From contig WQUH01000291.1 in assembly GCA_009782165.1 (NCBI GenBank), positions 1-8,467 of the forward strand: a DNA stretch of 8,467 bases, given 5' to 3'. The translations under genes were made by a program, and so were the position numbers. Origin of the DNA: Pseudomonadota bacterium (GTDB taxonomy: Bacteria; Desulfobacterota; Desulfobulbia; Desulfobulbales; Desulfobulbaceae). Below the pieces are notes generated by a model, which ran no database searches, was not told the DNA's origin, and saw only the letters and a program-made list of their open reading frames with translations. Positions 1 through 5,884 of the stretch are shown piece after piece; within the stretch, counting starts at the first letter, position 1; every line of letters begins with the position of its first letter.

Positions 1-56
1 TTGCCTGCTGCTCCGGCGAGGCGATAAGACGCTCTTGAACTTCATGATGTATCATG

Positions 57-113
57 ATAAAAGGAAAGTTTATCTTGCAGGAGCCGGCGGACCAGGATGG
101 ACGCTGGCATAAT
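57..113 (+). promoter_or_regulatory. Putative rpsB promoter (AT-rich UP-like tract plus extended -10)
   Basis: An extended -10 element, TGGCATAAT, lies at 105-113: TG, one base, then CATAAT, which matches 5 of 6 bases of the sigma-70 -10 consensus. No good -35 is present at the usual spacing (CGGCGG at 85-90), which an extended -10 can compensate for. Transcription would start near 120, so the AT-rich tract at 57-76 (16 of 20 bases A or T) sits at about -63 to -44, where UP elements of strong ribosomal promoters bind the RNA polymerase alpha subunit. The hexamers are seen in the sequence; promoter function and start site are inferred. The resulting leader would be about 85 nt. Confidence 0.45.
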
Positions 114-130
114 CACACACATCCCTTTGA

Positions 131-171
131 GTGGCCTTTGGTGTCCCGCCGTATCGGGTGGGATCGGCCGC
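131..171 (+). promoter_or_regulatory. rpsB leader hairpin, possible S2 autoregulatory structure
   Basis: The leader can fold as a two-tier stem-loop. The outer stem pairs 131-136 (GTGGCC) with 166-171 (GGCCGC), with one U-G pair. The inner stem pairs 144-150 (TCCCGCC) with 157-163 (GGTGGGA), with one G-U pair, around a 6-nt loop GTATCG. There is an asymmetric internal loop of 7 and 2 nt. It ends about 23 nt upstream of the rpsB Shine-Dalgarno and has no following T-tract, so it does not look like an intrinsic terminator. In E. coli and relatives S2 represses its own operon through the rpsB leader RNA; whether this hairpin plays that part is inference. Confidence 0.35.
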
Positions 172-204
172 GGGATGGAGGAACAACCAAAAAAAGGAGA
201 AAGT

Positions 205-984
205 ATGGCAACGGTCACGATGAGACAAATGCTTGAGGCTGGGCTTCATTTCGGGCACCAAACCAGACGGTGGAATCCCAAGATGAAACCCTACATTTAC
301 GGCCCTCGCAACGGCATTTACATTGTCAACCTTGATATCACCATGAAACTGTTCAAAAAGGCATACGGTGCCATGGTGGATACCATCGCGAACGGCGGTT
401 CTGTGCTCTTTGTCTGCACCAAGCGGCAGGGACAGGCCATCATTCAGGAAGAGGCCGCGCGCTGCGGCATGTTTTACATCAATCACCGCTGGCTCGGCGG
501 CATGCTGACCAATTTCCAGACGATCCGCCATGCCGTTGACCGGCTCAAGAAAATCGAAGCCATGCAGGCCGACGGGTCGATCAACCGCTTCCCCAAGAAG
601 GAAGTGTTGCAGATGGAAAAGGAGCGGGTCAAGCTCGACCGCAACATCGGCGGCATCAAAAACATGCGCAGTCTGCCCGATGCGCTGTTTGTCATTGACC
701 CGAGGAAAGAAGACATTGCCGTGGGCGAGGCCAACAAGCTTGGCATCCCGGTGATTGCCCTGACCGATACCAACTGCGACCCGGACGGAGTGGATTTCAT
801 CATTCCCGGCAACGACGATGCGATCCGCGCCATCAAGCTGATTACCTCAACGATGGCGGATGCGGTGCTGGAGGGGAAATCACGGCGCGGCGAAGAGACG
901 GAAGGCAATATCGATGGCCTGGAAGCCGCCATGACCACCGGGGTCGAAGAAGAGTTGGCGGCAAAAATGGAAGAGGAAGAGTGA
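205..984 (+). CDS. rpsB: 30S ribosomal protein S2
   Basis: This is small-subunit ribosomal protein uS2, 259 residues, which joins late in 30S assembly and is needed to bind S1. The N-terminal family signature is clear ([20 protein letters not shown], residues 6-25), followed by [11 protein letters not shown] (93-103), a central helical hairpin, and the second signature around [12 protein letters not shown] (158-169). The C-terminus is an acidic tail rich in Glu, slightly longer than in E. coli S2 (241 residues). The ATG at 205 is chosen over in-frame starts further upstream because the family begins here and a strong Shine-Dalgarno, AAGGAG at 194-199, lies 5 nt before it. It is the first gene of the run, with a likely promoter and structured leader upstream. 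Codon use is less GC-rich than in the distal genes, as expected for a highly expressed ribosomal gene. Confidence 0.98.
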   Translation: MATVTMRQMLEAGLHFGHQTRRWNPKMKPYIYGPRNGIYIVNLDITMKLFKKAYGAMVDTIANGGSVLFVCTKRQGQAIIQEEAARCGMFYINHRWLGGMLTNFQTIRHAVDRLKKIEAMQADGSINRFPKKEVLQMEKERVKLDRNIGGIKNMRSLPDALFVIDPRKEDIAVGEANKLGIPVIALTDTNCDPDGVDFIIPGNDDAIRAIKLITSTMADAVLEGKSRRGEETEGNIDGLEAAMTTGVEEELAAKMEEEE

Positions 985-1022
985 CAGCCGCCGTTGCAGC
1001 CCTGCGATATTGCGAAGAAGCG

Positions 1023-1057
1023 GGGACCGGCAGTTTTGTTTAATGTCTGCCGGTTCC
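1023..1057 (+). other. Stem-loop in the rpsB-tsf spacer
   Basis: An 11-bp stem pairs 1023-1033 (GGGACCGGCAG) with 1047-1057 (CTGCCGGTTCC), with a single G-U pair and a perfect 8-bp core, around a 13-nt T-rich loop. No T-run follows the 3' arm, so it is not a standard intrinsic terminator. It starts 38 nt after the rpsB stop and ends 48 nt before the tsf Shine-Dalgarno. Plausible roles are partial attenuation, an RNA processing site or 3' protection of the rpsB message; which of these applies cannot be read from the sequence. Confidence 0.55.
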
Positions 1058-1116
1058 GTTCCGCTGGGTGTCTGTTGGTGTGGTGCAGAAAATTCGTTTT
1101 GGGATAAGGAGAAGGC

Positions 1117-1707
1117 ATGACTATTACAAGCCAGATGGTAAAAGAGCTGCGTGATAAAACCAATGCAGGCATGATGGATTGCAAAAAAGCATTGACGGAA
1201 ACCGCGGGCGACATGGAGAAGGCGGTCGATCTGTTGCGGCAGAAGGGGTTGGCGGTCGCCGCGAAACGGGCCGGCCGCGAAACCAAGGAAGGCGTCATCG
1301 AAACCTACATCCACGCCGGCGGCAAGTTGGGGGTGATGGTGGAAGTCGGCTGCGAAACCGATTTCGTCGCCAAGACGGATGATTTCAAGGCGTTTGCCAA
1401 GAATGTCGCCATGCATGTTGCCGCCGCCAATCCGGTTGCGGTCACCCGTGAGGAGGTTCCGGCCGACATCCTGCAACGGGAAAAGGATATTTACGTCAAC
1501 CAGGCGCTCGAGTCCGGCAAGCCGCAGCAGATCGTCGACAAGATCGTCTCCGGCAAGGTCGAGAAATATCTCGCCGAAGTTTGCCTGATGGAACAGAAGT
1601 ACGTGAAGAATCCCGACCTGAGCATTCAGGATTTGCTCAACGAATTGGTCGCCAAGATGGGAGAGAATATTTCCATCAAGAAATTTGCCCGGTTCCAGAT
1701 CGGGTAA
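1117..1707 (+). CDS. tsf: Elongation factor Ts
   Basis: EF-Ts is the guanine nucleotide exchange factor that recharges EF-Tu with GTP in the cytoplasm. The N-terminal UBA-like module covers about residues 3-45 and carries the family signature KTNAGMMDCKKAL (14-26), with Asn where most homologues have Gly. The core contains the EF-Tu-contacting motif ETDFVAKTD (80-88). At 196 residues it is the short form, as in Thermus and many non-gamma lineages, and lacks most of the extra core and coiled-coil sequence of the E. coli protein (about 283 residues). It is complete, ending KKFARFQIG. The ATG at 1117 follows a strong Shine-Dalgarno TAAGGAG (1105-1111) by 5 nt. It lies 132 nt downstream of rpsB, its usual partner. 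Confidence 0.98.
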   Translation: MTITSQMVKELRDKTNAGMMDCKKALTETAGDMEKAVDLLRQKGLAVAAKRAGRETKEGVIETYIHAGGKLGVMVEVGCETDFVAKTDDFKAFAKNVAMHVAAANPVAVTREEVPADILQREKDIYVNQALESGKPQQIVDKIVSGKVEKYLAEVCLMEQKYVKNPDLSIQDLLNELVAKMGENISIKKFARFQIG

Positions 1708-1729
1708 TGTGGCTTTTTGAGGAACTGTG

Positions 1730-1759
1730 CCGGTGCAGGGGCGCTCGCTTCTGCGCCGG
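1730..1759 (+). other. Stem-loop in the tsf-pyrH spacer
   Basis: A 9-bp stem pairs 1730-1738 (CCGGTGCAG) with 1751-1759 (CTGCGCCGG), with one U-G pair and a 12-nt loop. A shorter alternative pairs 1740-1744 with 1753-1757. No T-tract follows, so it is not a standard intrinsic terminator. It ends 11 nt before the pyrH Shine-Dalgarno and lies in the 76-nt gap where expression may step down from the translation-factor genes to pyrH. The pairing is seen; function is inferred. Confidence 0.4.
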
Positions 1760-1783
1760 ACGGATCCCGCAGGGGACGGCAGG

Positions 1784-2491
1784 ATGAAATTTAAGCGCGT
1801 GCTCTTGAAGATCAGCGGTGAAGCGCTGATGGGCGAAAAGACCTACGGGATCAGTCCCGAGGTGGTCAAGTTCCTTGCCCAGGAAATCCAGGCCCTGCAC
1901 AATCTCAAAATCGAACTGGCGCTGGTGATCGGGGCCGGCAATATCTTTCGCGGCGTGGCTGGAGCGGCCAGCGGCATGGATCGAAGCTCCGCGGACAATA
2001 TGGGCATGCTGGGCACGGTGATGAACTCGCTGGCCGTGCAGGACGGACTGGAACGCCTGGATATACCGACCAAGGTGATGTCGGCCATCACCATGCATAA
2101 CGTCTGCGAGCCGTATGAACGGCTGAAGGCGATCGAGCACCTGGAACAGAAACGGATTGTCATCTGTGCGGCGGGAACCGGCAACCCCTATTTTACCACG
2201 GATACCGCGGCGGTGTTGCGCGCTTTGGAAATCAAGGCCAACGTGGTGATGAAGGCGACCAGGGTGGACGGCGTGTATGACCGCGATCCCGAGAAAGACG
2301 CCAATGCCGTCCGATATCATGCCCTGACCTTTTCCACTGTCCTGCGCGATGACCTCAGGATCATGGATGCCGCCGGCATTGCCCTGGCCCGTGACAACAA
2401 CCTGCCCATCTTCGTGTTTGATATGACCAGGCCCGGCAACATTGTCAAGGCGGTCATGGGCGAGGATGTGGGTACGCTGATCTCCAATTAA
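1784..2491 (+). CDS. pyrH: UMP kinase
   Basis: UMP kinase phosphorylates UMP to UDP with ATP in pyrimidine nucleotide synthesis. It belongs to the amino acid kinase superfamily and is usually a hexamer regulated by GTP and UTP. The 235-residue protein matches the normal length. Visible motifs are the N-terminal KRVLLKISGEAL (4-15), the nucleotide loop VIGAGNIFRG (48-57), DNMGMLGTVMN (71-81), AAGTGNPYFTTDTAA (129-143) and MKATRVDGVYDRDP (156-169). The loop reads GAGN where the usual form is GGGN (Ala51). The ATG at 1784 fits the family N-terminus and has AGGGGA (1771-1776) 7 nt upstream; the upstream in-frame GTG at 1727 would add a non-conserved extension running through the spacer hairpin. 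Its neighbours tsf and frr are the standard ones. Confidence 0.97.
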   Translation: MKFKRVLLKISGEALMGEKTYGISPEVVKFLAQEIQALHNLKIELALVIGAGNIFRGVAGAASGMDRSSADNMGMLGTVMNSLAVQDGLERLDIPTKVMSAITMHNVCEPYERLKAIEHLEQKRIVICAAGTGNPYFTTDTAAVLRALEIKANVVMKATRVDGVYDRDPEKDANAVRYHALTFSTVLRDDLRIMDAAGIALARDNNLPIFVFDMTRPGNIVKAVMGEDVGTLISN

Positions 2492-2566
2492 TCAACCAGA
2501 TGACCGGCCCGGCAAACCGGGACCACGCTTCACCCGGAACAGCAGGCCGCTGCCAGTGAGGATGCT

Positions 2567-3124
2567 ATGACAAACGCGCTCGTCGATCAGTTGAAAGAGA
2601 AAATGGCCGCCAGCATCGAAGCCCTGAAACGGGAGCTGGTGAAGATCAGGACCGGACGGGCGTCGCTGGCCCTGCTCGACGGCATCAAGGTGAATGCCTA
2701 CGGTTCGCAGATGCCCATGGATCAGGTCGGCACGCTGACCATTCCTGAAAATAACATGATCGCCATCAAGCCGTGGGATCCGCAACTGCTGCCTGCCATT
2801 GACAAGGCGATCCTGGCCTCCGGGCTGGGCCTCACCCCCCAAAGCGACGGCCAGGTCGTCCGGCTGACCATTCCTCCCCTCACCGGCGAGCGCCGCAAGG
2901 AGCTGGTGAAGCAGGTCAAAAAGATCGGCGAGGAATACAAGGTCGCCATCCGCAATATCCGCCGCGATACCAACGAGTCCCTGAAAAAGCTGAAAAAGGA
3001 CAAGGCCATTTCCGAGGACGAGATGTTCCGCTTCCAGGAAGAGGCGCAAAAGGTGACCGACGGTTACATCCATCAGGTCGACGAGATCGCCGGAGGGAAG
3101 GAAAAAGAGGTCATGGCGGTGTAA
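2567..3124 (+). CDS. frr: Ribosome recycling factor
   Basis: RRF works with EF-G to split the post-termination ribosome and release mRNA and tRNA. The 185-residue protein has the canonical length and two-domain order: a three-helix bundle formed by the N-terminal helix (about 1-28) and the C-terminal helices (about 105-185), with a small beta domain inserted between them. KIRTGRAS (26-33) is conserved. The ribosome-contacting arginines line up with E. coli numbering: Arg110 in TGERR, and Arg129 and Arg132 in AIRNIRRD (127-134). The ATG at 2567 has GAGG (2558-2561) 5 nt upstream. The 75-nt spacer from pyrH contains only small potential hairpins, such as CCCGG 2508-2512 with CCGGG 2517-2521. 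uppS begins 18 nt after its stop. Confidence 0.98.
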   Translation: MTNALVDQLKEKMAASIEALKRELVKIRTGRASLALLDGIKVNAYGSQMPMDQVGTLTIPENNMIAIKPWDPQLLPAIDKAILASGLGLTPQSDGQVVRLTIPPLTGERRKELVKQVKKIGEEYKVAIRNIRRDTNESLKKLKKDKAISEDEMFRFQEEAQKVTDGYIHQVDEIAGGKEKEVMAV

Positions 3125-3142
3125 TCCCGTCGGTGAGCGATT

Positions 3143-3883
3143 GTGGACGCGCCAGACATACAGAAATCAGGCCCCCGCCATGTGGCCATCATCATGGACG
3201 GGAACGGCCGCTGGGCCGAGGAACGGCGCCGGCCCCGCCTGTTCGGGCACAAGGCTGGCGTGGAGTCGGTGCGGGAGATCGTCGAGACGGCCAGCGAGAT
3301 CGGGATCGGCGTGCTGACCCTCTATGCCTTTTCCACGGAAAACTGGAATCGTCCCGCCGGCGAGGTCAGCGGGCTGATGGGCCTGTTGAAAAGCTACCTG
3401 CAATCCGAGCTGCGCACCATGGTGCGCAATGGCATCCGCCTGCAATGCCTGGGCGAGCAGGATCGCCTGCCCGAAGACGTCGGCGCCGTGCTGCGGCAGA
3501 CCATTGCCGATACGCGCTCCTGTCAGGGGATGGTTTTGAACCTGGCGCTCAGTTATGGCGGCAGGAGCGAGATGGTGCTCGCGGTGCGGGAGCTGGCGCG
3601 CAAATGCCGGGAAGGCATCCTCGATTGGCGCGCGCTCTCCGAGGCCAGCATCAGCGACCATCTGTTCACCGCCGGTCAACCCGATCCCGACCTCCTCATC
3701 CGCACCGGCGGCGAACACCGCCTGTCCAATTTTCTCCTGTGGCAGTCCTCCTATGCCGAACTCTATTTCACCGAAACCCGTTGGCCTGATTTCCGGAAAC
3801 AGCAGTTTCTCGAAGCCATCGCCACCTTCCACCTCAGGCAGCGCCGGTTTGGCCGAACCGGGGCGCAGGTGCAGGAGGGATAA
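3143..3883 (+). CDS. uppS: Isoprenyl transferase (undecaprenyl diphosphate synthase)
   Basis: This cis-prenyltransferase adds isopentenyl diphosphate units to farnesyl diphosphate to make C55 undecaprenyl diphosphate, the lipid carrier precursor for peptidoglycan and O-antigen. The 246-residue protein shows [13 protein letters not shown] (13-25) with the catalytic and metal-binding Asp19, the substrate-binding segment [11 protein letters not shown] (61-71), and the family signature [20 protein letters not shown] (181-200). It reads RTGGEHR where many homologues have RTSGEQR. The start is GTG at 3143: an in-frame TGA at 3134-3136 rules out anything upstream, the next Met is inside the catalytic motif, and GGTGAG (3132-3137) lies 5 nt before. 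Its last codons contain the cdsA Shine-Dalgarno, and cdsA starts 3 nt after its stop, so the two are probably co-translated. Confidence 0.96.
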   Translation: MDAPDIQKSGPRHVAIIMDGNGRWAEERRRPRLFGHKAGVESVREIVETASEIGIGVLTLYAFSTENWNRPAGEVSGLMGLLKSYLQSELRTMVRNGIRLQCLGEQDRLPEDVGAVLRQTIADTRSCQGMVLNLALSYGGRSEMVLAVRELARKCREGILDWRALSEASISDHLFTAGQPDPDLLIRTGGEHRLSNFLLWQSSYAELYFTETRWPDFRKQQFLEAIATFHLRQRRFGRTGAQVQEG

Positions 3884-3886
3884 GAC

Positions 3887-4681
3887 ATGAGTCGGGTCAT
3901 CCCCGGGATCTGCCTGGCAGCGGGCTGGTTCCTGTTGCTGTTCTGGGGGCCTTTTGCCCTGTTCTGGGCCGTGATGCTGCTCGGGGCCGTGCTGGGGCTC
4001 CACGAATTTTTCCGCATGACCCTGGGGTCTGTGCGGGACTGGCGGGAGGCGGCGACGGTCGTCTGCTGCCTCGGCCCGGTCCTGGCCTCCTTTTTTGGCA
4101 GCGGCGACGCGGTCCTGGCCGGGATCATGTTCAGTCTGCTGGCCCTGGCCGCGCTGGCGCTTCATGGGTACGGCAGCATGGACGATTCGTTGCAGTATGC
4201 CGGCTATGCCGGTTTCGCCTGCATCTACGTCTCGGCCTGCATAGCCCACATGGTCCTGCTGCGGGCGCACCCGCAGGGCGTCTTCTGGCTGACCATGCTG
4301 GTCGCCATCGTCGCCGGGTCGGATACCGGCGCCTACTATGCGGGCCGGGCCTTTGGCAAACGCAAGCTCTTCCCCCTCATCAGCCCCAAAAAGACGGTGG
4401 CGGGCGGGGTCGGCGGCCTGGTTGCCGGCGTGGTCGCGGCCGAGGGCATCAATCTGCTCTTCCCGCAACCGGCCCATCCGGTGACCCTGTTGCTGGTGGC
4501 GGTGGTCCTGGTGGTGATCGGCATTGCCGGCGACCTGACCGAATCGATGATCAAGCGTTCGGTGGCCTGCAAGGATTCAGGCACCCTGCTCTTTGGTCAT
4601 GGCGGTCTTTTGGACCGTCTCGACAGCCTCCTGCTCACCGCGCCGGTGCTGTACTATCTGCTGCGGTTCGGCCTGGTGTGA
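3887..4681 (+). CDS. cdsA: Phosphatidate cytidylyltransferase (CDP-diglyceride synthase)
   Basis: CdsA makes CDP-diacylglycerol from phosphatidic acid and CTP at the inner membrane, the branch point to all major phospholipids. The 264-residue protein is strongly hydrophobic, with about seven or eight membrane segments (roughly 4-19, 22-38, 55-71, 76-92, 104-125, 132-145, 172-187, 199-216 and 244-262). The conserved catalytic region is present: [15 protein letters not shown] (144-158), SPKKTVAGG (166-174) and the C-terminal signature from Ser220 ([18 protein letters not shown]) through HGGLLDRLD (238-246). Two positions differ from the common form: Ala172 where SPKKTxEG is usual, and Phe236 where LPGHGG is usual. 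The lysines, aspartates and histidine of the signature are intact. The start has GGAGGGA (3874-3880) 6 nt upstream, inside the end of uppS. Confidence 0.95.
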   Translation: MSRVIPGICLAAGWFLLLFWGPFALFWAVMLLGAVLGLHEFFRMTLGSVRDWREAATVVCCLGPVLASFFGSGDAVLAGIMFSLLALAALALHGYGSMDDSLQYAGYAGFACIYVSACIAHMVLLRAHPQGVFWLTMLVAIVAGSDTGAYYAGRAFGKRKLFPLISPKKTVAGGVGGLVAGVVAAEGINLLFPQPAHPVTLLLVAVVLVVIGIAGDLTESMIKRSVACKDSGTLLFGHGGLLDRLDSLLLTAPVLYYLLRFGLV

Positions 4682-5838
4682 TGAAGGCCCTGGCGCTGCT
4701 CGGTTCCACCGGTTCCATCGGCCGCAACGTCCTGGCCGTGGTCCGGCAGTTTCCCGAGCGATTCAAGGTTGTCGGCCTTGCCGCCGGGCGCAATGTCGAC
4801 TTGCTTGCCGCCCAGGCGCGGGAATTTGCGCCGGAATGCATTGCGATCGGCGAACCGGAGCTGGCCGCAGCCCTTGCCGCCATGCTGCCAGCCCGCTACC
4901 AATCGCGGATTGTCGTCGGCCCGGAGGGCAACTGCCAGGTTGCCTCCCTGGCATCGGCAGACATGGTCGTCTCGGCGGTGGTCGGTTCGGCGGGATTGCT
5001 GCCGGCCTTGGCGGCCATACGCGCCGGCAAGGATCTCGGTCTGGCCAACAAGGAAACCCTGGTGATGGCCGGCCGGCTGGTCATGGAGGCGGTCCGGGCG
5101 TACGGGGTGCACCTTTTGCCCATCGATTCGGAGCATAGCGCCATCTTTCAGGCCCTGGAAGCCGGACGCCGGGAGGATGTGTCCAGGATTATCCTCACCG
5201 CTTCCGGCGGACCATTCCGCACCTGGGACGACCAGGCCCTGGCCGCGGCCGCCCCCAACCAGGCCCTGGCCCACCCCAACTGGAACATGGGCCGGAAGAT
5301 CTCCATCGATTCGGCGACCCTGATGAACAAGGGTCTGGAGGTGATCGAGGCCCGCTGGCTGTTCGATGTCGCGCCAGAGCAAATCGAGGTGGTCGTGCAT
5401 CCCCAATCCATCGTCCACTCCCTGGTGGAGTACCGGGACGGCGCGGTGCTGGCCCAGTTGGGCATCCCGGACATGCGCATCCCCATCGCCTATGCCCTTG
5501 CCTATCCCGAGCGGCTGGATCTGGGATTGTCCCGCCTCAACCTGACGCAGTGCGGCAATCTGGCCTTCGAACAGCCGGATCATCGGCGTTTTTCCGCCCT
5601 GCGGATGGCGTATGCGGCCCTGGCCATGGGCGGCGTCAAGCCGGCGGTGCTCAATGCCGCCAACGAGGTCGCGGTTGAGGCCTTCCTGGCCGGCCGGATC
5701 GGATTCACCCGGATCGCGGCCGTTGTCGCCGCCGCTTTGGAGGCAGTCGGCCAGGGAGACGAGCTGGACCTTGCGGCCATCCTGGCTGCCGACCGGGAGG
5801 CGCGGATCGCGGCCGAACGGGCGATCGGCGCGGCCTGA
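4681..5838 (+). CDS. dxr: 1-deoxy-D-xylulose 5-phosphate reductoisomerase
   Basis: Dxr (IspC) converts DXP to 2-C-methyl-D-erythritol 4-phosphate with NADPH and a divalent metal, the first committed step of the MEP isoprenoid pathway, and is the fosmidomycin target. The 385-residue protein shows the NADPH-binding GSTGSIGRN (8-16), [11 protein letters not shown] (121-131), the metal ligands Asp149 and Glu151 in [10 protein letters not shown] (147-156), ASGGPFR (174-180), and [20 protein letters not shown] (198-217), with Glu220 next as the third metal ligand. The ATG at 4681 shares one base with the cdsA stop (TGATG), and no Shine-Dalgarno is seen, so translation probably depends on coupling to cdsA. 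An in-frame GTG at 4678 would add only one residue and cannot be excluded. The C-terminal helical domain is complete. Confidence 0.97.
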   Translation: MKALALLGSTGSIGRNVLAVVRQFPERFKVVGLAAGRNVDLLAAQAREFAPECIAIGEPELAAALAAMLPARYQSRIVVGPEGNCQVASLASADMVVSAVVGSAGLLPALAAIRAGKDLGLANKETLVMAGRLVMEAVRAYGVHLLPIDSEHSAIFQALEAGRREDVSRIILTASGGPFRTWDDQALAAAAPNQALAHPNWNMGRKISIDSATLMNKGLEVIEARWLFDVAPEQIEVVVHPQSIVHSLVEYRDGAVLAQLGIPDMRIPIAYALAYPERLDLGLSRLNLTQCGNLAFEQPDHRRFSALRMAYAALAMGGVKPAVLNAANEVAVEAFLAGRIGFTRIAAVVAAALEAVGQGDELDLAAILAADREARIAAERAIGAA

Positions 5839-5841
5839 AGC

Positions 5842-5870
5842 TTGTCGCCAACTCTCCTTTTGTGTATGCT
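5842..5870 (+). promoter_or_regulatory. Weak candidate internal promoter before rseP
   Basis: In the 46-nt gap between dxr and rseP, TTGTCG (5842-5847) and TATGCT (5865-5870) are spaced 17 bp apart; each matches 4 of 6 sigma-70 consensus bases. The gap is clearly more AT-rich than the flanking genes. If active, it would let rseP-tsaB-ispG be expressed separately from the upstream genes, with a start close to the rseP start codon and hence a very short leader. This rests on motif matching only. Confidence 0.2.
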
Positions 5871-5884
5871 GTATCTGATTGTTT

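Noticed and set aside
1..27. Possible C-terminal end of an upstream gene in frame 1, reading LPAAPARR then TAA.
   Set aside because: Only eight codons are visible, and the other + frames are also open here, so no coding call can be supported.
35..62. Possible promoter TTGAAC (35-40) with ATAAAA (57-62).
   Set aside because: The -10 match is weak, and the extended -10 at 105-113 with its AT-rich upstream tract is a better candidate.
2..112. An open frame from the left edge ending at TAA 110-112, with the stretch [11 protein letters not shown] resembling the start of uroporphyrinogen-III methyltransferases.
   Set aside because: It stops a few residues later, has no ribosome site before its ATG codons at 44 and 47, and covers the proposed promoter. 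The resemblance is short and most likely chance.
54..236. A 60-codon + strand frame overlapping the rpsB start.
   Set aside because: It runs through the promoter and leader, has no ribosome site, and overlaps a certain gene in another frame.
2508..2553. Small hairpins in the pyrH-frr spacer (CCCGG/CCGGG at 2508-2521; GCAG/CTGC at 2542-2553).
   Set aside because: Stems of 4-5 bp are expected by chance in GC-rich DNA, and there is no T-tract.
3167..4477. Long minus-strand open frame opposite uppS and cdsA, and similar ones at 4654-6021, 5705-6820 and 7190-8294.
   Set aside because: These are typical antisense shadows of GC-rich genes; their translations are rich in Arg, Gly, Pro, His and Gln, show no family motif, and each sits opposite a certain gene.
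5848..5878. Possible sigma-E-like promoter before rseP (CCAACTC at 5848-5854 and TCTGA at 5874-5878).
   Set aside because: The -35 matches GGAACTT poorly and the 19-bp spacing is too long for sigma-E.
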